Origin: RGIG3528 sp045598045
GTDB lineage: Bacteria; Bacillota; Clostridia; Lachnospirales; Lachnospiraceae
Assembly: GCA_045598045.1 (NCBI GenBank)
Contig: JAZLLG010000078.1
Coordinates: 1 to 19,002, forward strand
Length of the DNA stretch: 19,002 nucleotides
Direction: 5' to 3'
Positions 14,672 to 19,002 of this stretch are shown one piece after another. Positions within the stretch are counted from its first letter, which is position 1; every line of letters starts with the position of its first letter. The position numbers and the translations under genes are program-made. The notes beneath the pieces were generated by a model. The model was not told the origin of the DNA. It searched no databases and saw nothing but the letters and a program-made list of their open reading frames with translations.

Positions 14672-14715
14672 AAGCCTTGAAAAGCAGAGTGAGCTTTTCA
14701 AGGCTTCTTTTATTT
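14672..14715. terminator. Strong terminator between convergent peptidase-like and AraC genes
   Basis: A perfect 14-bp stem (14672-14685 with 14693-14706, arms AAGCCTTGAAAAGC and GCTTTTCAAGGCTT) with a 7-nt loop is followed on the plus strand by CTTTTATTTT. It serves the plus-strand gene. The minus-strand AraC gene ends at 14710, just before the stem in its own direction, and may use it too, although only a short T-rich stretch follows on that strand. Confidence 0.9.
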
Positions 14716-15549
14716 TCCGTTTCGGTATTCGGAAGGCGTTTTTCCTGTTTCACGTTTGAATGCGGTGCAGAAGATGCTGACTTCCGAATATCCGCAGGCA
14801 AAGCATATTTCCTTAATCGTCATGGAAGTGGTCTTGAGCATGAAACGGGCAGTATTAATCCGTACACGGATAATATATTCGTGGGGAGTGCACCCACACT
14901 CTTTTGAAAAAAGGCGTATAAAATGCCATACGGAAAAGCCGGAACGTTCTGCAAGACTGTCTATGGACAAATCTTCGGAAAAATGGGTGCTTATATAGGA
15001 CATTGCTTCGGACACCACCGTGGGATGAACCGATTCGGTATCTGCCGGAGAGAATTCAAGAAATGCCGTCAGAATGCGGTTGATACGGTCGGACAAGGCA
15101 GGCTCGCTTATCGAAGAGGAAGCGAGCAGGGCACTGATTTGCGAAATGTTTTCCGAAACTGCTTCGGAAGCAGTGATGACGGCCAAAGGAGACAGCTTCT
15201 TTGAAACATTTTCAAATATATCGAAAACCGCCCTGCCGCCAAAGTGGCACCAATAACACTCACAGTCTGCTGAAGCGCTGTATTCGTGAGGCTTGTGACA
15301 GTCCATTAAGAGGCATTCACCGGCATTCACACTGACGGAGTATCCTTCATTTGTTTTAAAATTCATGGAACCGGAGCAGACATAAAACAGCAAAAAGCTG
15401 TCATAAGAATCACGAATGAGATGATATCCTTTTTCGTAAAAAAAGTGTCCTGCCGAATTGCAAAAAAACAGAAATGGCGGAATGTTGACGCTTTGTGTGT
15501 AGATGTAGTAATCTGAACGTAACGATATGAATCTTTCAGTGGACTTCAT
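14710..15549 (-). CDS. AraC family transcriptional regulator with N-terminal cupin-like sensor domain
   Basis: A 279-aa cytoplasmic DNA-binding regulator. Residues about 15-115 form the sugar-sensing AraC-type cupin domain (SGSMNFKTNEG, AGECLLMDCHKPHEY, CYWCHFGG). The last 100 residues carry two helix-turn-helix units, LSIDSLAERSGFSVWHFIRLF and MTIKEICFACGYSEVSIFC, then FKRETGKTPSEYR, the family signature. GGAGG stands 4 nt before the ATG. It diverges from the DUF5107-TPR gene and shares with it two overlapping promoters and an inverted-repeat site, so it most likely controls that gene and itself. Control of the nearby glycosidase units is possible. The ligand is unknown but probably a sugar or oligosaccharide. 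Confidence 0.94.
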   Translation of the reverse strand: MKSTERFISLRSDYYIYTQSVNIPPFLFFCNSAGHFFYEKGYHLIRDSYDSFLLFYVCSGSMNFKTNEGYSVSVNAGECLLMDCHKPHEYSASADCECYWCHFGGRAVFDIFENVSKKLSPLAVITASEAVSENISQISALLASSSISEPALSDRINRILTAFLEFSPADTESVHPTVVSEAMSYISTHFSEDLSIDSLAERSGFSVWHFIRLFSKECGCTPHEYIIRVRINTARFMLKTTSMTIKEICFACGYSEVSIFCTAFKRETGKTPSEYRNGK

Positions 15550-15588
15550 GACACCTCCGAAAGCAAAAAAAGTAAATAAATAGGCAAG

Positions 15589-15611
15589 TTGTGTTATTGA
15601 TTATCACACAA
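15589..15611. promoter_or_regulatory. Inverted-repeat operator candidate in the AraC/DUF5107 divergent region
   Basis: An imperfect 23-bp dyad has outer arms TTGTGT and ACACAA (6 of 6 paired) and two further pairs inside, giving 8 of 9 arm positions. It overlaps the -35 of the rightward promoter and the -10 of the leftward promoter, so one bound protein could control both genes. Confidence 0.6.
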
Positions 15612-15625
15612 AAATGAGGTATTTT
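15597..15625 (+). promoter_or_regulatory. Promoter for the DUF5107-TPR gene
   Basis: -35 TTGATT (15597-15602), a 17-bp spacer and -10 TATTTT (15620-15625). A start near 15632 would leave a leader of about 34 nt carrying AAGGAG. The -35 is covered by the dyad at 15589-15611. Confidence 0.6.
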
Positions 15626-15628
15626 CAA
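15600..15628 (-). promoter_or_regulatory. Promoter for the AraC regulator gene
   Basis: On the minus strand -35 TTGAAA (15623-15628), a 17-bp spacer and extended -10 TGT-GATAAT (box 15600-15605). A start near 15593 gives a leader of about 44 nt. It occupies the same DNA as the opposite promoter, with each -10 overlying the other's -35, so simultaneous use is unlikely. Confidence 0.65.
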
Positions 15629-15665
15629 GCAAAATCAAGGTTTTCTTTCTGAGAAGGAGAAAAGT

Positions 15666-18600
15666 ATGGAAAGCAAAAAGAACAAAGCAACTATCCGGGA
15701 AGAAATGGTTACAATTCCCACCTATGTGCAGGCGGCACCCGAAAAAAGTCCGCTGTTCATTGAGAAAAGAGCATATCAGGGCAGTACCGGAAAGGTTTAT
15801 CCTCTTCCCGTTACCGAAAAGATTTCCGATGTAAAAGAAGATAAAGAATATCGTGCAGTCATTCTTGAAAACGATTATCTTTACGTTATGGTTCTTCCTG
15901 AACTTGGAGGACGTATACAGAGGGCACTCGACAAAACAAACGGCTATGATTTTGTTTGCTACAACAGAGTAATCAAGCCGGCTCTTGTCGGGCTTGCAGG
16001 TCCGTGGATTTCCGGAGGAATCGAATTTAACTGGCCTCAGCATCACAGACCGTCCACTTTTGCCCCCGTTGATTATAAAACTGTCGAAAACGATGACGGT
16101 TCCGTTACCGCCTGCATAAGCGAAACAGACATTATGTACGGCACAAAGGGACTTCTGAAAATATCTCTGTATCCCGACAAAGCCTATATTGAGCTGAACG
16201 GACAGCTTTACAACCCTACGGACATGCCTCAGACTTTCCTTTGGTGGGCAAACCCTGCAGTTTCCGTTAATGACAATACCTATTCGGTTTTCCCTCCGGA
16301 CGTAAATGCCGTTGTGGACCACGGAAAACGTGCGGTATCCACTTTCCCGATTGCGACAGGGGAATACTACAAAGTCGATTACTCTGCCGGAGTTGACATT
16401 TCAAGATATAAAAACATTCCAGTACCAACATCGTATATGGCAGCTCATTCGGATTTTGATTTCATCGGGAATTTCGATGAAGGAAAAGATGCCGGACTTC
16501 TTCATGTGGCTGACCATCATGTTTCACCCGGAAAGAAGCAATGGACATGGGGAAACAGTGATTTTGGCAAGATGTGGGACAAGAATCTCACAGATGAAGA
16601 CGGACCGTATATCGAGCTTATGACAGGCGTGTTTACCGACAATCAGCCTGACTTCACATGGCTCAAGCCTAACGAGGAGAAGACATTTACACAGTATTTT
16701 ATGCCCTACAAAACAGTAGGACGTGTCTGCAATGCTACAAAAGATGCCTGCATCGGTCTTGAAGGGAAAACACTGAAGGTTTATGCAACTTCTGTGTATG
16801 AGGACGCCGTAATCATCATAACCAATGGCGATAAGCTTGTTTTTGAGCAGAAGGTTAATCTTTCCCCTGAAAACTGTTATGTAACGGAAGTGCCTGAACT
16901 TGATGATTTTTGCATAACCGTATGTGACAGAACGGGAGCGGAACTTTGTGAATACAAAAAGTTTACTCCGGCGGATATTCCTGTTCCGGATCCCATGAAA
17001 GAAATCAGAAAGCCCGAAGAAATAGAAAGTCTCGAAGAACTGTATCTTGCCGGTCAGCATCTTGAGCAGTACCGTCATGCAACAAGAAATCCTGCCGACT
17101 ACTACCTTGAAGGCCTCAGAAGGGACGCTACCGACATACGCATGAACAATGCATACGGCCTTTTACTTCTCAGAAAGGGATGTATCGAGGAAAGCATTCC
17201 GTATTTTGAAGCTGCCATAAAGAAGCAGACATGGAGAAACCCCAATCCCTATAGCGGCGAATGCTACTACAACCTCGGACTTGCGTTGGAACTGGCAGAG
17301 AAAGACGAAAAGGCTTACGATGCGTTTTTCAAAGCAACCTGGTCTGCCGAAACTGCAGGTAACTCTTTTTATCATCTGGCTTGCATCAGCACAAAACAGG
17401 GACAGTTCAAACAGGCTCTTCAGCACGTTGAAAACTCGCTGATCAGAAACTGGCACAATATGAATGCACGCGCACTGAAGGCTATGCTTCTGGCGGCAAA
17501 CGGTCGTGATAACAAAGCCTTTCTTGAAGAAAGTGCGGAAATCGATCCGTTAAGCTTTGGCATCCTTTATCAAAAGGCTGAGAAAGAAGAATTTAAAAAA
17601 CTTATGGGCGGGCGCATTTCCAACTACATTAAGCTGGCCGATTTGTTCCTTCAGATGGGCTTCTATGATGAAGTGTCCGACATAATGGAATGCGCTCCTC
17701 AGGGCGGAGCACTTATTTACTACTACAACGGCTACGCAGAGCGTCTTCGCGGAAATAAGGATAAGGCAAGGGAACTTTATGCGGCTGCCGAAAAGGCTGA
17801 TGCGGACTATTGTTTCCCCAACACGATACGTGAGCAGCTTATTCTTGAAGACGCCATAAACGAGCTCGATAAAGCACCTGTCGCCCATTACCTCCTCGGT
17901 AACCTTTTATATGATAAAAAGAGACATGAAGAGGCAACAAAACATTGGGAGACAGCGGTTTCACAGGATGCTTCCATTGCAATGGCACACAGAAATCTGT
18001 CCATCGCTTACTTTAACGTATATGACAATCCTGAAAAGGCTTTAAAGGAAATTCGTGAGGCATGCGCAATCGAGCCGGATTACAGCAGATTCCTTCTTGA
18101 ACTGGACCAGCTCAGCGCTAAAGCGAATGTTGCGCCCGAGGAAAGGCTTGCAGCCATAGAGGCTCATAAGGAACTTGCGGAAGACAGAGACACACTTATG
18201 CTTGCTTACGTCCGCCTGCTTAATATGCTTGGACGTTACGATGAGGCATTGTCAAAGCTTGAAGGTCACACTTTCCATGTATGGGAAGGCGGTGAAGGCA
18301 AAGTCGCCGATGAATACAAGTCGGCATTGTTTGGGGTTGCTTCGGGAAAGCTTCATGAAGAAAAGATTGATGAGGCGATAACATACATAGAGAGAACACT
18401 TTCCTACCCGGATAATCTTGGCGAAGGCAAACTCCCGAATGTACCGGATAACAGAGCATATTTTATGCTCGGATTATGCTACGAGAAGAAGAACGTGCCT
18501 GAAAAAGCCCGTGAATACTATATTAAGGCGACGGAAGGAAAGCTTACTCCCGAGCCTGTAAGATATTATAACGACCAGCCTTCGGATTACATTTTCTGGA

Positions 18601-18824
18601 TAGGTGCCGCTTACATAGCTCTCGGTGAGACCGAAAAGGCAAGGACAGCATTTGAAAGTCTTGTCAGCTTCGGAACGGAGCACCTGAATGATGTAGTTGA
18701 ATATGATTTCTTTGCTGTGTCCATGCCGGAACTTGAAGTATACAAGGAAGATATTAAAATGCGCAGCGATGATTATTGCAGAAATCTTATAACTCTCGGC
18801 AAAAACGGATTAACGATGTGCTGA
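15666..18824 (+). CDS. DUF5107 domain protein with C-terminal tetratricopeptide repeats
   Basis: A 1052-aa protein with no signal peptide or membrane segment. The N-terminal part (about 30-345) matches the DUF5107 pattern as I know it: ENDYLYVMVLPELGGRI, then GLAGPWISGGIEFNWPQHHR. The GGRI block and beta-rich pattern resemble galactose-mutarotase-like sandwiches, so sugar binding or conversion is plausible. Candidate active-site residues are E120, H126, H127, H284, H285 and E317. From about 470 to 1030 the protein is helical TPR, for example SGECYYNLGLALELAEKDEKAYDAF, then SFYHLACISTKQGQFKQALQ, HYLLGNLLYDKKRHEEATKHWE and YFMLGLCYEKKNVPEKAREYY. Function is not established. AAGGAG (15654-15659) is 6 nt before the ATG. 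It has its own divergent AraC regulator. The stop is followed by a hairpin and the inverted repeat. Confidence 0.88.
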   Translation: MESKKNKATIREEMVTIPTYVQAAPEKSPLFIEKRAYQGSTGKVYPLPVTEKISDVKEDKEYRAVILENDYLYVMVLPELGGRIQRALDKTNGYDFVCYNRVIKPALVGLAGPWISGGIEFNWPQHHRPSTFAPVDYKTVENDDGSVTACISETDIMYGTKGLLKISLYPDKAYIELNGQLYNPTDMPQTFLWWANPAVSVNDNTYSVFPPDVNAVVDHGKRAVSTFPIATGEYYKVDYSAGVDISRYKNIPVPTSYMAAHSDFDFIGNFDEGKDAGLLHVADHHVSPGKKQWTWGNSDFGKMWDKNLTDEDGPYIELMTGVFTDNQPDFTWLKPNEEKTFTQYFMPYKTVGRVCNATKDACIGLEGKTLKVYATSVYEDAVIIITNGDKLVFEQKVNLSPENCYVTEVPELDDFCITVCDRTGAELCEYKKFTPADIPVPDPMKEIRKPEEIESLEELYLAGQHLEQYRHATRNPADYYLEGLRRDATDIRMNNAYGLLLLRKGCIEESIPYFEAAIKKQTWRNPNPYSGECYYNLGLALELAEKDEKAYDAFFKATWSAETAGNSFYHLACISTKQGQFKQALQHVENSLIRNWHNMNARALKAMLLAANGRDNKAFLEESAEIDPLSFGILYQKAEKEEFKKLMGGRISNYIKLADLFLQMGFYDEVSDIMECAPQGGALIYYYNGYAERLRGNKDKARELYAAAEKADADYCFPNTIREQLILEDAINELDKAPVAHYLLGNLLYDKKRHEEATKHWETAVSQDASIAMAHRNLSIAYFNVYDNPEKALKEIREACAIEPDYSRFLLELDQLSAKANVAPEERLAAIEAHKELAEDRDTLMLAYVRLLNMLGRYDEALSKLEGHTFHVWEGGEGKVADEYKSALFGVASGKLHEEKIDEAITYIERTLSYPDNLGEGKLPNVPDNRAYFMLGLCYEKKNVPEKAREYYIKATEGKLTPEPVRYYNDQPSDYIFWIGAAYIALGETEKARTAFESLVSFGTEHLNDVVEYDFFAVSMPELEVYKEDIKMRSDDYCRNLITLGKNGLTMC

Positions 18825-18834
18825 AAAGATTACG

Positions 18835-18861
18835 AAAAAAGACCTCGTCAGTGACGGGGTC
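18835..18861 (-). terminator. Leftward-reading intrinsic terminator between the right repeat and the DUF5107 gene
   Basis: A stem of 9-10 bp (18841-18850 with 18852-18861, one G-T wobble) has on its left six A residues, that is six T residues in the minus-strand transcript. It is therefore a proper terminator for transcription coming leftward out of the repeat at 18862-19002. In the rightward direction it has no T-tract and would at most be a weak stop for the DUF5107 transcript. Confidence 0.7.
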
Positions 18862-19002
18862 TCAGAGCGTCGACAAAGAGGGTACGCGGCCTAACCGTCC
18901 GTGCACCCTCTTTTCGCACTTCATATACCTTTTAAGACTTCAATTCAATCTTTTCAAGAGAAAATCACAATAATGGCTTAAGCCATTACCGCTTTTCGCT
19001 CT
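18862..19002 (-). repeat. Right copy of the inverted repeat, apparently complete
   Basis: On the minus strand this reads AGAGCG (19002-18997), the 18-bp palindrome (18971-18988), a spacer, the long stem-loop (18875-18914) and CGCTCT (18869-18864), then GA. The ends AGAGCG and CGCTCT are inverted, so the unit is about 139 bp, bounded by 6-bp terminal inverted repeats or a closing RNA stem. The shared 134 bp differ from the left copy at one base, which breaks one pair of the inner stem. The minus-strand orientation is followed at once by a hairpin with six T residues, as the left copy is by its own hairpin. No transposase is present. Confidence 0.9.

Noticed and set aside
1..19002. Composite transposon or integrative element bounded by the inverted repeats
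   Set aside because: No transposase, recombinase, attachment site or other mobility gene lies between the repeats, and the content is ordinary chromosomal metabolism. Kept only as a question about the repeats themselves.

Overview
The window looks like chromosomal DNA from a Clostridia-type Firmicute, most likely a plant-fibre or gut Lachnospiraceae. This is inferred from strong AGGAGG-type ribosome binding sites, tight intrinsic terminators, moderate GC, and the gene families present: cytoplasmic GH31, GH51 and GH27 glycosidases, a clostridial MATE transporter, a DUF5107/TPR protein and a huge soluble PAS-repeat hybrid kinase. No phage, plasmid, transposase, tRNA, rRNA or CRISPR signature was seen.

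Layout from left to right. Positions 1-134 hold a repeat that recurs inverted at the right edge (18862-18995, continuing to 19002). Each copy abuts a terminator-type hairpin. Next come an exported 5'-nucleotidase-like metallophosphoesterase (minus, 156-1715), a divergent YghZ-type aldo/keto reductase (plus, 1929-2912) with a textbook terminator, and a 1267-residue PAS/degenerate-GGDEF/4x PAS-like/hybrid histidine kinase (plus, 3063-6866). The kinase ends 14 bp inside the convergent GH31 alpha-glycosidase gene.

The centre is a carbohydrate island. GH31 (6853-9123) and GH51 alpha-L-arabinofuranosidase (9214-11175) lie on the minus strand. They diverge from a MATE transporter (11264-12643) that is tightly coupled to a GH27 alpha-galactosidase (12646-13905). 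A small permuted NlpC/P60-like cysteine peptidase/amidase gene (14015-14656) follows, apparently read from a near-consensus promoter that leaves almost no leader. It shares a 14-bp-stem terminator with a convergent AraC-family regulator (14710-15549). That regulator is divergent from a DUF5107-TPR protein (15666-18824) across two promoters that overlap on opposite strands and share one inverted-repeat operator candidate.

Functional picture (inference): the glycosidases lack signal peptides, so they would finish off imported hemicellulose, pectin or galactoside oligosaccharides in the cytoplasm, removing alpha-xylosyl/glucosyl, arabinosyl and alpha-galactosyl side groups. The AraC regulator probably controls the DUF5107-TPR gene and itself, and possibly the glycosidases. 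No sugar importer is visible, so the MATE gene coupled to GH27 is the only transporter here. The least explained elements are the inverted terminal repeat with its attached terminators, the DUF5107-TPR protein with its regulatory region, and the leaderless peptidase gene.
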